Origin: Clytia hemisphaerica
Taxonomy: Eukaryota; Cnidaria; Hydrozoa; Leptothecata; Clytiidae
DNA length: 64,000 nucleotides
Assembly: GCA_902728285.1 (NCBI GenBank)
Contig: CACVBU010000064.1
Location: forward strand, 1,217,640-1,281,639
Direction: 5' to 3'
The notes below the pieces were generated by a model, which was not told the DNA's origin, ran no database searches, and was given only the letters and a program-made list of their open reading frames with translations. This document shows positions 8,857 to 19,311 of the stretch, piece after piece. The translations under genes and the position numbers were made by a program. Positions within the stretch are counted from its first letter, which is position 1. Every line of letters starts with the position of its first letter.

Positions 8857-9380
8857 ATGGAAAATCTATTTAACATGACGCTAGTATCGATAATATTTTG
8901 TTTAATAGTGATTGTCAACTTTTGGAGATATACATGTCGTGTTAAGTTAGAATTTAGTACACATAAAAAGGCTAAAATCAAAGCTTCAAGCGATATTTAT
9001 GGGGGGTATACACTTCCAAAGTAATCAACGCTTGGTATGTGGAATTTAGTGATGGTGACATTCGATTAGAATACGGGAGAAGCGTAGTTATCGTGAAGAG
9101 TGGTCTTTATCAAGTGGCGACGAGAATTTTCTTAAAGAATAAGAAAGACTACCCGCTCAATCGAGTTGGAATAGACCTCATCAAGAGATACAAATACAAA
9201 ACATATTTAGTGGAATCCGTTACTGAAAACGCATCTTTTTCTACAAAGGCGTGTAATTTATGGATCAATACATATCTATTTTTGGTGAAAGATACGCGCA
9301 TCGAAATAAGATCTACATACACCAATCAAACGTTTGGAATGTACAAAGACAAGGTATATTTTACAGTCACCGAACAATAA
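8857..9380 (+). pseudogene. TNF-superfamily-like type II membrane protein, frameshifted
   Basis: ATG at 8857 opens a 55-codon frame: a short N-tail, one hydrophobic segment (TLVSIIFCLIVIVNFW, about 8-23) and a basic stalk reading AKIKAS. It stops at 9022-9024. The frame that follows (open from about 9004, ending 9378-9380) reads as a TNF-homology domain: VVIVKSGLYQVATRIFLKN matches the GLYxVxxxVxF strand, LIKRYKYKTYL the next strands, CNLWINTYLFLVKDTRIEI the conserved (V/L)xLxxGDxIxV strand, and QTFGMYK the C-terminal TFFGxFxL. Order and spacing fit a TNF ligand. A run of six G at 9000-9005 is the likely indel site. TNF ligands are type II, trimeric and bind death-domain-type receptors. A virus might use one to steer host cell death or immunity, but that is inference. 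Confidence 0.65.
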
Positions 9381-9509
9381 AACTCGCCAGTATTACGACA
9401 AAAGTATAAATAGGAAACTTATTTTTTATGTTTTTAAATTTTTTACATTGAAAAAGAAGTTCACGCGAGTTTCACTACTTGTTTTGTCATTTATAAAATT
9501 CTAAATCAA
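9381..9509. other. Short gap between the two membrane-protein genes
   Basis: AT-rich, with no ORF. It probably holds the promoter of the next gene; no clear motif can be assigned. Confidence 0.3.
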
Positions 9510-9954
9510 ATGGATCTTTTATACGCCATTTACGGTGGCATAGGTATTATCTTAATCAGCTTCTTAGTTATTTATCGTAAAATTAAAGTGTACATTAAGG
9601 CGTACTACAGAAATAGTATTATATCAAACCATCAACCGATTTATTACAATAGTGTGGAAAGTGTTCGAAATAACAGCTGCTGATAAAATCAATAATAACT
9701 TAGAAGACTTTGCATACGCCAAAAACGAAAGGAAAAAATTGATGCGTACTTCGGACGGGTATAACAACGGAATCATGAACGGAGACAAAAATACAGTTTA
9801 TATGGGGTGTCATTTTTTCAAAAAAGCAGTCATTCAAAGCGATACTTCCTCAGAATACAAAGTAATTTTAAACTTGATTAAAGAACTTCTCAACAAATGT
9901 AGCTTAAAGTACGAAAATGGAACAATTCAACCTATTTGCTGGAAAGGAAATTAA
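9510..9954 (+). pseudogene. Second small type II membrane protein, frameshifted, unknown family
   Basis: ATG at 9510 gives a 57-residue frame: MDLLYAIYGG, a hydrophobic anchor (IGIILISFLVIY) and a basic stalk (RKIKVYIKAYYRN), ending at 9681-9683. A second frame (open from about 9650 to 9954) continues with about 95 residues of soluble, Asn/Lys-rich sequence with four Cys (GCHFF, NKCSL, PICWKG), as expected of an ectodomain. The design matches the TNF-like gene just upstream: N-terminal anchor, basic stalk, then a frameshift. I do not recognise the ectodomain. Position suggests another host-interaction protein of the same virus. Confidence 0.45.
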
Positions 9955-10337
9955 TTTGAAACTCGAATCAGACAAGTCCAAATCTATAAAACACTCGTCT
10001 GTTTTTCTCATATCTGCTTTTATAACAATATCAGTAAAAGAACTTGTAAATTTCTTTTTGTAAAATTAATTGTTTTTATGCTATATAAGAAACATATCGT
10101 TCAGTCGCCAGTCATTCGCTCCATTCTTTCCAATCGCTAACGGTCACTGCGCTCCCTTCGTTCCTTCCGAGAATTCCGCTCATTACCTTTGCTGGTTTTC
10201 TCCTTCACTTTAGAATAAGCGATTTTATAAGGTTCTTTCTAAATCGTTTCTAACTTCTTATAAAACTCCATAAGTTTTTTTTTTATAAGAAAGAATTGAA
10301 ATTTTTTAAATTAGAACTTTTCTTAAAAAATAAAAAA
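9955..10337. other. Right end of the virus-like block
   Basis: No gene is visible. A TATA-like CTATATAAG lies at 10080-10088. A GC-richer stretch (10105-10200) and the second copy of the 8563 repeat (10229-10273) follow. No terminal inverted repeat matching the left side at 3414 could be found, so the true end of the viral element is unclear. Confidence 0.35.
10229..10273 (+). repeat. Direct repeat copy 2
   Basis: This matches 8563-8605 (aaggttctttctaaatc, taacttcttataaaa). It lies about 275 bp downstream of the second membrane-protein gene. Confidence 0.6.
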
Positions 10338-11290
10338 TTAAAAGTCTAACCTTGAAAAGAGTCTACCCTTTCCTCTATCATCATCAATGGAAAGTATGGT
10401 TTTTTTTTCTAAGTATATGTCCATTCCTATAGTGGCTGTTCGATACGCCATCTCAACTTGGAGTAGTCCTCTCCCTCCTTTATCCCTTGGCAAGTAAAGA
10501 CGATCTACATCTGACTTAGGATGGAGCATTCTATTACAAGTGAGAAGTTTTCTAGTTTTCCGGTCAAGACGTTGTAGATCGGATACATTCCAGTTTATCA
10601 CGCTAAAACTTTATTGGATGACAGGGATAGCTAGACTATTTATGGCTTGGATCCTATTTGGAGTTCAACTCCGTTTTTAATACCATTCTAATGCGACGGT
10701 AATATTCCTTCCGAATCTTTTCTTTCATTTTGGCATGCTGTATACCATCTCCCTCATAGACACCTAAGTATTCGTAGCAATCCTCGGGGTCTAGTTCCTT
10801 GATTGTGGTGTCAATATCAAGAATTATGGATGGTTTCTTATGGATTCTACTTCGGAGAAATGATGCCTTCGCACATTTATCAAGGCCAAACTCCATACAG
10901 ATGTCTTCGCTGAATTGCCTTACTGTTGTCAACAGTCCCTCAAGATTCCTATCATTCTTGGTCAACAGTTTCAAATCATCCATGTAAAAAAGGTGAGATA
11001 TGTGGTCAAAGATTTTATTGCCACATTCAGTGTCGTTGAGCTCGTTAGAAAGTGGAACAAGAGCTAAACAGAAAAGAAGGGGAGATAGAGAGTCTCCTGG
11101 GAAGATACCGCTTGATGTTCAAATACTTGGATTCGACTATTCCATTTGCGTATGACAAATGAAGTTTGGCTTTCCAGCTAGCCATTGGACCTCTCAAAAA
11201 ATTGGAGATAACTGGTGAAATATTGTACAGATCCAAATTTTTCAAGATCCAGTCATGAGGAACACTATCCTTTATGTTATGGGGATTGTT
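10338..11290 (-). pseudogene. Non-LTR retrotransposon reverse transcriptase fragment
   Basis: Read from 11290 downwards, the minus strand encodes consecutive RT motifs in shifting frames. DLYNISPVISNFLRGPMASW is the fingers region. GIFPGDSLSPLLFCLALVPL, the motif before the catalytic box, is reached by a frameshift at about 11110. HLFYMDDLKLLTKN carries the YMDD active site (about 10990). RIQAINSLAIPVIQ follows another shift and then an in-frame stop near 10607. The thumb/linker VINWNVSDLQRLDRKTRKLL leads into PKSDVDRLYLPRDKGGRGLL. This last combination is typical of the R2/NeSL side of LINEs, but the endonuclease is absent. At least two frameshifts and one stop show it is dead. Both ends are truncated. 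Confidence 0.85.
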
Positions 11291-11392
11291 AAATTTGGAT
11301 TATTGTAGGGGTAAATATTGAATAAACTACTGTAAAAATTGTTCTGCTTAGCATAGAAAGGCGACTTCGATTATCAATTACATGTTTTATTA

Positions 11393-11556
11393 TACTCTCG
11401 GGTACCTAATAGCCGCTCCCCCCGCTAATTAATTTTTCGAAAATTTTCCATCCAGGACATTCTTATTCCAACCCCCCGCTTATTAAGCTTTGAAATTTTT
11501 TCCAACCCCCCCCCCCACTTATTCCAAACCCCCCGGCTATTAGGTACCCGAGAGTA
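11393..11556. mobile_element. MITE with 23-bp TIRs (family A, copy 1)
   Basis: Perfect terminal inverted repeats start TACTCTCGGGTACCTAATAG, facing the complement at the right end. The interior is C-rich (runs of up to 13 C). A second full copy lies at 44672-44800 and a one-ended copy at about 27985-28043. There is no coding capacity. Confidence 0.85.
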
Positions 11557-12420
11557 ACAAGAGTAATACTCATTTACTCATTCTACATCAAATTAGATAC
11601 AAGTGTCTGTAATACAATAGATGTAGTGAATCCTTTTCATAAAAGCTATTGACATGAAACTTTCTAACGCTAATTTGAATATAATAATGTTCGAGGACGT
11701 GCTTGTACATCAAAAGAGGCATTAGTAGAGTCAGCTACATCGATTGTAGAAAGAATGCTACATCAAGGTGCCAAGATCAAAGACCTTGACAGACTTCTTA
11801 AAAAAACTTGATGTACTAAAACAGTTTAACACCAATGCAGTTGAATTTGTAGCGTCGCTTCTATGGAGCACCTTTTGTTCTCTTTTAGCCAAAAAAATTA
11901 AGACATGATTATGTCGATTATTTTTTATTCTAGATTAACCCCACTGGATTTGACGTTCTCTTTCCTGCCATTCCTTTTTACTTCCGTTGTGGTGGTCGCT
12001 CTGATGCGTTATTCCGTACCGGGTTTCAGACCGACTTTACGTCTCCTTTTTTTAGTATTCTTCTTCTTCAGTATTTTACTTCTCTTTCTGTATTTCTTCT
12101 TCCAGCAGTGTCTGATTAACAATGCTTCTATTTTTCTGGTAAAGATGACACATGACTCATGGGTAGCAGGAAGTGCTTACTCTTTGGTATCACACCGACT
12201 TTATCTTGCCGCAATTTTGATTGGGTTTGTCGTTTTGTTTTCTTTTATTCATTTTGGTTGATTTTACTGGATATGTCTCCTAGAATGTTTTTATTTTTTA
12301 TTTTACGTTCTTTTAGATTATCGTTTTTTTCTCGAAATAGGTATTTGATACCTACATTAACGCTTTGAAACGAAAAGCAGTGACATATACGTTAGAAAGA
12401 GACAAACTCTAACAAAGTTC
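11557..12420. other. Decayed region with one short coding-like stretch
   Basis: At 11691-11811 the + strand reads VRGRACTSKEALVESATSIV and on to a stop, which looks like protein-coding sequence but matches no family I recognise. A hydrophobic frame at 11905-12261 is T-rich low-complexity DNA and is not a convincing gene. Confidence 0.3.
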
Positions 12421-12435
12421 GACACCTGTTTTCAG

Positions 12436-12973
12436 TATACGAAAATTTTGACGAGGCAGAACATTCTGACCTAGAGACAACCGAGAGTGAAAGAATTTAT
12501 CATTCCTCAGCCGTAAATTGGTTCCTTTTCCTTTATGATACATTTATAAACGCTGACACTAAAAGTTTATCACAAGAAGAAAAAGAAAGTATTGCTAATT
12601 TTTATACCGAGGAAGAGCATTATGGTGTGCTCGAGTGAAAGTAGAGCAAAAAGAAAATGTTGACTTAGATTTCAATGGTCCGATGCGAGGTTGTTATTCT
12701 CACGCTTCACTGCTAGAAATTTTAATGACGATGGTGAAAATTTTGTTTCGCTTTATTTCATAGAACTCAAATGAGGAGAAAGAGAGCGTTTTTTCTTTTG
12801 AGGATGATTTTGACAGCACAAATGAGTACTTGAAGATTGTGAGGAAAGGCGCACAATTAGGGAATACTCTTCTCTTGACATTGCAGATGAATGTAATGAA
12901 AGAAGCATCCATTTTAAAGTACCACCAGGACAAAGAGGTCAGAGTAATTAGCAGCAGCTCTCAAAGCAACTAG
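12436..12973 (+). pseudogene. Unrecognised decayed coding region
   Basis: Three adjoining pieces read as one protein of about 180 residues. The first, from 12438, begins YENFDEAEHSDLETTESE and runs to a stop at 12638. A frame shift leads into ENVDLDFNGPMRGCYSHASL and an in-frame TAG at about 12766. The same frame continues DDFDSTNEYLKIVRKGAQLG and ends at 12973. An acceptor-like ctgttttcag sits just upstream at 12426-12435, so it may be a terminal exon. It is acidic, then Leu-rich. No known domain is recognised; the clustered mobile relics around it suggest a transposon gene. Confidence 0.45.
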
Positions 12974-13645
12974 TTCCATTGTAAAATTACGTATAATTGT
13001 TGAACAAGTTATTAGAGGAATAAACACTTTTCGTATTTTTTCAAAAAAATCCCAAGTGGACGATATTTTAATAATTTGTTCAGCTTTGACTAGTTTGAAA
13101 AAGGTGATGTTTTTCTCTATATGATTTCTATAATTTATACTTTGATAAAATCTTAGATGGTATTTTTAGTGAGAATGTAATTTAATTCCTGAGAAAAAAG
13201 AATTGAGCATTTGAAATGACACTCTGTCCCACTGCTTGCGGCCTGAAATCGTGAAGAAAGGTACATACAAATACTCAAAGAATTTATTTACCTATTGATG
13301 ACGTGATAAATCAATAATCCATTATTTGACAATGTTTTGTCGGAAGAGAAATTTGCACTTTAGTGTCGAAATTCAACTCGGCCCAGTACTTTTCAAGTAG
13401 CCGATAATGATAAAATGCTTGCGAAACTTAAAAAAATAATTTCGGCTGTAAAAGCGATGCACGATTTTTATGATTTGACCGATTTTGACGGACTTTTTTC
13501 CGTTTATGTCAGATATTTTCTTAAATTGTCACGGAAATTGGAACTTGACCGCGTTTTTTCAACAAGATATGAATTCTTGATTTCCTTTCATACCACTTTT
13601 TATATTTTTTCTATGGTTTGGTGATTATGAAATGACTTGTTGTTA

Positions 13646-14056
13646 AATGACGCTTCACACAAGGATGTATTTTCTACGTCAACAAGACAATCAATTCACA
13701 TATTTTTTATGAAAAATATGATTTCTTTGTTAATCTCTTTCAATGTCCTGAAATACCAAAGAAAGCCTTCCGAAAGCAGTCTACCAGATTTATAGAGTAT
13801 GTAAAAAGAAATAAGCGTAACATTGATAAGGAAGAGATTTTGGAAGCATACTTTCCAGAAAAGTGGAACAACCTTTCAATTGTTGAAAAATCATTACATT
13901 CCACTTTCTACCAGTATAATACATGCGACCCTCCACAAATCATCATTGTCAAGCTTTTCTACAAAACTATTGCAAATAAGAGTAACCCTTTGGATTTCAC
14001 TTGATGACTCTGCTGAAGCAACAAAAGACAGTTTTGGTGTTAATATCAGATGTTGA
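13646..14056 (+). pseudogene. Unrecognised decayed coding region
   Basis: A frame open from about 13646 to a stop near 14004 contains the protein-like stretch EKYDFFVNLFQCPEIPKKAF, then FIEYVKRNKRNIDKEEILEA and NTCDPPQIIIVKLFYKTIAN. The neighbouring frame then continues DDSAEATKDSFGVNIRC to 14056. The mix of charged helices suggests real former coding sequence with a frameshift. It may belong with the piece at 12436-12973. I do not recognise the family. Confidence 0.4.
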
Positions 14057-14890
14057 TGGAGACATTTAATTCGGATCTAATGGTGTTGAGAAAACACTCC
14101 AGGCAGAGTTTATGTTTATGGTCCAGCATTAAAAAATGATTGCATTTTACAACGTGGCATTATAGATTGGGCGACGTCACTCGATCGTACTACGTCGCTC
14201 TTTTTGGATACGATTCTTAGGGGGCGTCGCTTGATCAAAGTATGAATTTTTTCTGAACTTTTTGTGTCCGGTGTTTCGTAGACCGGACAGTTGTAAGGTG
14301 TTGCTTTGCTACATGATTACAAACATTTTGTCCGGTGGTAAAAATTATCCTTTTGGCCGATGGAATTGGATTAGTTGTTTAGGGGGCGTACGGGTTTGAC
14401 GGTAAATTTGTTCTTGTTACCAGCTGTTATGTAAAGATACATGAGTCCCAGGCCATTACTCCACATTTTATTGGGCGACCATCAATTATGTTCTGTTTGC
14501 GTCACCCGACCAAATCACCTTCAAAACATAAATCCAGAGTTAAATGAGTCGAAAAAATGTTGGAATGATTAGACAAAATTAATATTTATATGAACAGTCT
14601 TGATCTCGTTCAAGTAATCTTTGATAAAAGTCACAACATCAGTCGAAAAAATCTCTAGTGAACTGGCATGCGATGGAATATCGGCTTCCTCTAAAACAGA
14701 TCTTAGAGGAACACGTTCTACGTGCAAGGACAGCCACATCTTCATGATACTCCATCCTCATTTTTTCCTTCCCTGTCCCCTGCTCATCATGAAAATTTGT
14801 GTCTGATCTTGTCCATGAACCTTGTTTCCTTTTTTAACGTTGAATATATATTTGTTTTTATTTTTATTTTTTCCAAACCATGTACCTAAT
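14057..14890. other. Intergenic, no feature seen
   Basis: There is no convincing ORF, repeat end or RNA gene. The interval is moderately AT-rich. Confidence 0.4.
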
Positions 14891-14895
14891 CTTAC

Positions 14896-15325
14896 AGTAG
14901 CTATCCAAGCTCAAAATTTTAGAAAAAACAAAATTTACCTCAACACACAAAGTTCTAAAATTATAGAGCTTGGTTTCCCTAGAGAATGAAAGTGCAAGCC
15001 CATGTTTCCAAAACTTTTCTAGCCAACCCAGGGCAGCAAAACAGACATTAATAAAAAGGAGCCTTACAAGATCTAAAGTCATTTAAAACATCAAAAGATT
15101 ACAACAAAGTTAATAAACAAGTTTGTGTACCACCATGACCAACCATGTTTTCTTGGAGAATGAACTCGTCTCTGTTTCTTTTCCCTTCTTCTTTTACATG
15201 TTTTCATGTAACAGAAGGCTTTATCTTTACTAGCAAGTGGAGAACTTGCCGTGTAGATTCGTCCTTACGGCTTTAGCGAAGCGGACTGCATTCTCGTATG
15301 AAAATGCAATATGCTCTAGCATAGA
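14896..15325 (+). repeat. Dispersed repeat, copy 1 (second copy at 56413-56938)
   Basis: About 430 bp align to 56427-56860 with few gaps. Both start tatccaagctcaaaatttta and share cagggcagcaaaacag, gaccaaccatgttttcttgg and the end gcggactgcattctc. No coding is visible. The second copy shows the ends better. Confidence 0.8.
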
Positions 15326-15514
15326 CATAAAAGTAAAACCATAGACGGGAAGCTAACAATAGGCTTTTGTTTGAACTCTTTTAATTTGATTTTACTCGGG
15401 GTCAAAACATTAAAAATAGCGGATGTCCAGTGGATTTTCGAAAAAAATATGTCCATGCATGCTTGTTTTTTTTCAATCTAGATGTGATAATGTAAGAATT
15501 AGAATCAATAAAAA

Positions 15515-18500
15515 ATGACTGGGTCAAACTATTGTATTGTGGATTGTAATACAACCAGGCATAAAGATCGCTGTCAATACCGCTGTCCAAATCCCAAATT
15601 GTACCTCAATTGGAATAAAGATTTTCTTGCTGTTGTGAGTAGACTGCTGTGGTAGAGTAGTTGATGAGAATCTTAAGAAGCAAATTGAGAAAAACAAATT
15701 GTATGTGTGTGAAAGACATTTCAAAGAAGAAGGCTTCTGGCGCTTTAAGTTTGTAGTTTGGCACTGACATCAGACAGAGAGTCTCGAAAATAGTGTTTCC
15801 TATACGTTTTCCTACATTATAATATACAATATTGAAAATCTTTTTAAAATAATTTGCTATGACTACAATATAAACCTCAACTATTATGAATTACTATCTC
15901 ACTTTCAGTTTTCATTTATTTCCAATGATCTCTTTAAAAGCAGAAACATGACATTATGCAAATGATTTATCGATATAAAATGAAGCAGACTTTTTTTAAA
16001 ATTTGATCAGTTGAACGGTCGGTATCATATTAATTATTATTCACTTTAGATGATCGCTGTACGAAGTTGAAAGAAGGGAAAATACGAACGTTGAATTTGC
16101 CAGTTAAAAGTCATTCTTCAAAATCTGAACCACGTTCAACGTCAGCCATTAGTAAGAAGGAAGGTTTTCAACAACAACATCAAATGCAAGTCGTAGATGC
16201 TCCTCCTAAACCATGTTATACAGGATATGTTGATTTCACTCAGAGAATAAATAAATTGAAACTTTCTGTTGGTTGGAATGTGATGGGCTGTGTCAATTTG
16301 TTGTAGCCAAATATAATGAACCCAATTCAGAATTCACTGTTCCAATGTATCAAGTGTTTGTAAAGAGACAAAATTTGTTTTGTTGATAATGTTTTAGGGT
16401 TAAAAGGTGATTTTGCTTTGAAGATAATTTGAATGGACCATGATCAACCATCCATAAACCATATCACTTAAATTAGGCAGACTAATTGTGACTTGTGAAG
16501 TTTTTACAAACTGTTTACCACAAAGCATCACATAAAGACTAAAAGTGTATTAAAGTTTATACATTAGTCCCACCTTATTGTCAGCCATTTTGACATAATT
16601 TGCGAAGGGTTTGTGTAATTTACGATGCGCGATCCAACAATTCACGATGCATGTTGCACGATCCATGCACGATTTATGTTAATTATTCTAATTATGCACG
16701 AATAAGTTTTCATAATGCTAGCTACAAAAACATCCTATAACAATAACGAAAAAAAACGGGGAAATAATTTATCATAATCAGAATGATTAAAATATCTTTT
16801 CGTTTTTAAAATGGAAGAAAAAGTCTTTGACGTCATAAAAAAAATTAATTAAAACACAAACTCATTCTTGTTCGTTTATTATTTTTTTCAAGAACAGTGA
16901 ATAAGGTAAATAAGGAATCATTGGCTACATTACTTTTGGCATGTTCTTATAAAAGCCTTTCACCAACTGAATTGCAACTGGTGGTTTTATTGATTTGATC
17001 TTTTTCTCTGTTTGATGATCAAGTCAATTCATTGATCTTTCTCAAAAAAGTTGAGTTTATACACGCGCTCTTCATTAAAAAGCGTCTTCCCTACTTTAGC
17101 ACAACATTGTAAATTTTTGTTTATAACCCTATCTTAATCCAATGCATTCGGTTGGTTTAATTGGAGAAACGGTTTTTTTTAAAGAAAGAAAGCAAAAAGG
17201 TTACAAGATATTCAATTCAAAGCATGGGCAAAAATGTTTATGTTTTGATTTGATTTGATTATCGAGGTTAAATTATATACACACATACCTTACATTGATT
17301 TTCCAGGAATACAAAACAAGGAATTAAAATATGTGATTACTAAAACCTGTAAATGCATAATTAGAATAATTAACGTAATATATGCATGGATCGTGCATCG
17401 CGCATCGTGAATCCTTGGATCGTGCATCGTAAATTACACAAACCGATTTGCGAACAATAACGTGTAAAAGTTTCTGCAAATTATTAAATAGAAATAGAAT
17501 AAATATGATGTCAAAATGGCTGACAATAAGGTGGGGCTAATGTTTAAACTTTAGTTTTTTAACATAAATGGGAATTCTTATATTTTTTATCTTTAGGTCT
17601 TGACCTTGTAGAATTCAAGAAAGAAGCAATTCACTTGAAACGTCATGTAATTCCAAAAGCCTTTAAATATTCTGACATTATCACACTTGATCTTGATGGA
17701 TGCGGTTCCCTTGTGTCAAGAAGAATTCTTACGGGCACCTTCCTGTCCCCTACTAATCAAAGAGGAAACATGTTCTGAATGCAAGAAAATGGAATTAAGG
17801 GTGCGCTCACAGCTCATCAAAAGCGAAAAATGTTAACATCACTAGTTTATCCCAATGCTCTATTGTCTTTTGTTTCTCCTGACCGTTTGATCTCAACCAT
17901 CCAACTTCAGCGCAAGGAAAACAAATCCCTTCAGTTGGAAAGCTTGAAAGCTGAAAGCTGCAGTAGCCAAAAATTCGGTTCCAGTAGATGCCAAGCTCAA
18001 TGGTGATTTGGTCAACATCTTCCAAGGAATACCAGATAGAAAAGTTCCACCCTTCATGAAACTGTTCTGGGAGGAGCAGCAGAAATATCTTTGAGCCCAA
18101 CACAAAAGTCAGCTGAGGTATCATCCAGGCATTATCAAGTACTGTCTGCAAAATCTTTATCTGCGTATGAGCAACTCAGACTTGATAAGAATGGATCTGG
18201 GGGTTTTGATTCTCCCTAGCCAAAAGACGTCACGCAGCTATCGTAACTACATCAGACCAAAGGAAGGTATGCTTCATATATTACTTTTTTTAATTTCAGT
18301 TACCTTAAAACTTATTTTGGAAAGAACTACTTTTAACTTCTGTGATTTTCACATAAGTTCCCTACAATGCTGTAATGCTGACCCAAAGTTTTATTAATTC
18401 TGACATGCATCTTACAAAACAACCCAATCGTTTAACTCAACCCAAAATTACTTCATTGTTATTATTTTGAATCATTTAATTAATCCATGCTATGTTTACA

Positions 18501-18656
18501 CTAAAATTTACCAAAATCAAACAGCTTCAGATCTTGAGCAGATAGGTTGGAATCACACTCTGGTTCTCGACAAAATATTTAATATTAATTACAACATTAT
18601 TATAATTGTTTGTAGGCTTCAATCCTGATGTCATAAAAGATTTAATCGTGAAATAG
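15515..18656 (+). pseudogene. P-element-like (THAP9-type) transposase relic with introns
   Basis: ATG at 15515 starts a THAP zinc-finger-like domain: YCIVDC supplies two Cys, and after a frameshift KNKLYVCERHFKEEGF supplies the Cys-His pair. THAP domains bind the transposon's own ends. Exon-like pieces follow at about 16050-16385 (frameshift near 16300), then from an acceptor at 17597. The last large part reads PPFMKLFWEEQQKYL, RYHPGIIKYCLQNLYLRMSN and LGVLILPSQKTSRSYRNYI, the conserved block preceding and entering the RNase H-like domain of P-element/THAP9 transposases. A donor at 18266 and an acceptor at 18615 splice to GFNPDVIKDLIVK, also conserved, then a stop at 18656. Most of the catalytic domain is missing. 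Frameshifts and a nested 1-kb element show it is inactive. Confidence 0.7.
16551..17553. mobile_element. About 1-kb non-autonomous DNA transposon with long TIRs
   Basis: The ends are inverted copies: taaagtttatacattagtcc at the left, with ccaccttattgtcagccatt just inside, and the complement at the right (one or two mismatches). Similarity runs about 160-170 bp inward, including ATTATTCTAATTATGCA-like strings. There is no ORF. It lies inside an intron-sized gap of the THAP transposase relic. Confidence 0.8.
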
Positions 18657-18756
18657 TTTACAGCCTACAGTTTACAGTTAATTTTTATTGTTAAACATGT
18701 TTCGATGCGATATATTAATATCACCAGTATTTTTTTCACCCCATTTAGAACACTCA

Positions 18757-19295
18757 CCTAAGCAAGAATCAAACGAGGAAATATTCACCTTCGATTGAAT
18801 TGAATATGATCAGCACAATTATACATTAGATTATCAGAGATAACAGACCTTGTCAATAATGATGACTTCACTACAAATGCGCCAATTGCATCCACTAAAC
18901 CTCTCCCGTGTCCTGATACTTCGTAATACGCAATCACTTTTGCATTGTGCTGTTCTGCCAGATTGCTAAAAAACCTGAAGACCTATTTACATTTATACTG
19001 GGTGCTACAATAAATAAATCAAATAATTTTTAGAACGCAGTTGCTCTCCATGATATCTGTCACAACTGCTGAAGTGAAAGCATGATACAGGTATTTGTGT
19101 GGATTGTCTAAATTTCTAGCCTGTTTGACAGTGCAGTGTAAATAAGTTTTTTGTTGAAATGACTTGGCCGTGGCTTGAATTTCTGTGTAAGATTGTCGGA
19201 AAATCCATATTTTTTCAATTTTCATGCATTCGCGCAACCAAAAATGCCCATTCACGCAACCAAAAATGCCCATTCACGCAAACCGCTGGAGGGCC
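18757..19295 (-). pseudogene. Relic of a transposon-derived gene between 17-bp direct repeats
   Basis: The minus strand reads LDNPHKYLYHAFTSAVVTDI, then (after an intron-like break with acceptor ttattgtag) STQYKCK, then NLAEQHNAKVIAYYEVSGHG followed by RGLVDAIGAFVVKSSLLTRS. The QYKCK...GHGxGxxDAxG pattern is found in a transposon-associated protein family that is frequent in cnidarian genomes (from memory of the family; no search was run). The fragment is flanked by two exact copies of ccccatttagaacactc (about 18740 and 19294), which may be a target duplication. It is opposite in strand to the neighbouring THAP relic. Confidence 0.5.
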
Positions 19296-19311
19296 CCATT
19301 TAGAACACTCT

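Noticed and set aside
8857-9380. TNF-like gene as a captured host locus unrelated to the virus
   Set aside because: It shares strand, base composition, spacing and anchor design with the adjacent viral-block gene and has no introns. It remains possible but less likely.
11905-12261. 118-residue hydrophobic ORF as a membrane protein
   Set aside because: It comes from T-rich low-complexity DNA, has Phe/Leu runs without helix boundaries, and lies in a decayed region.
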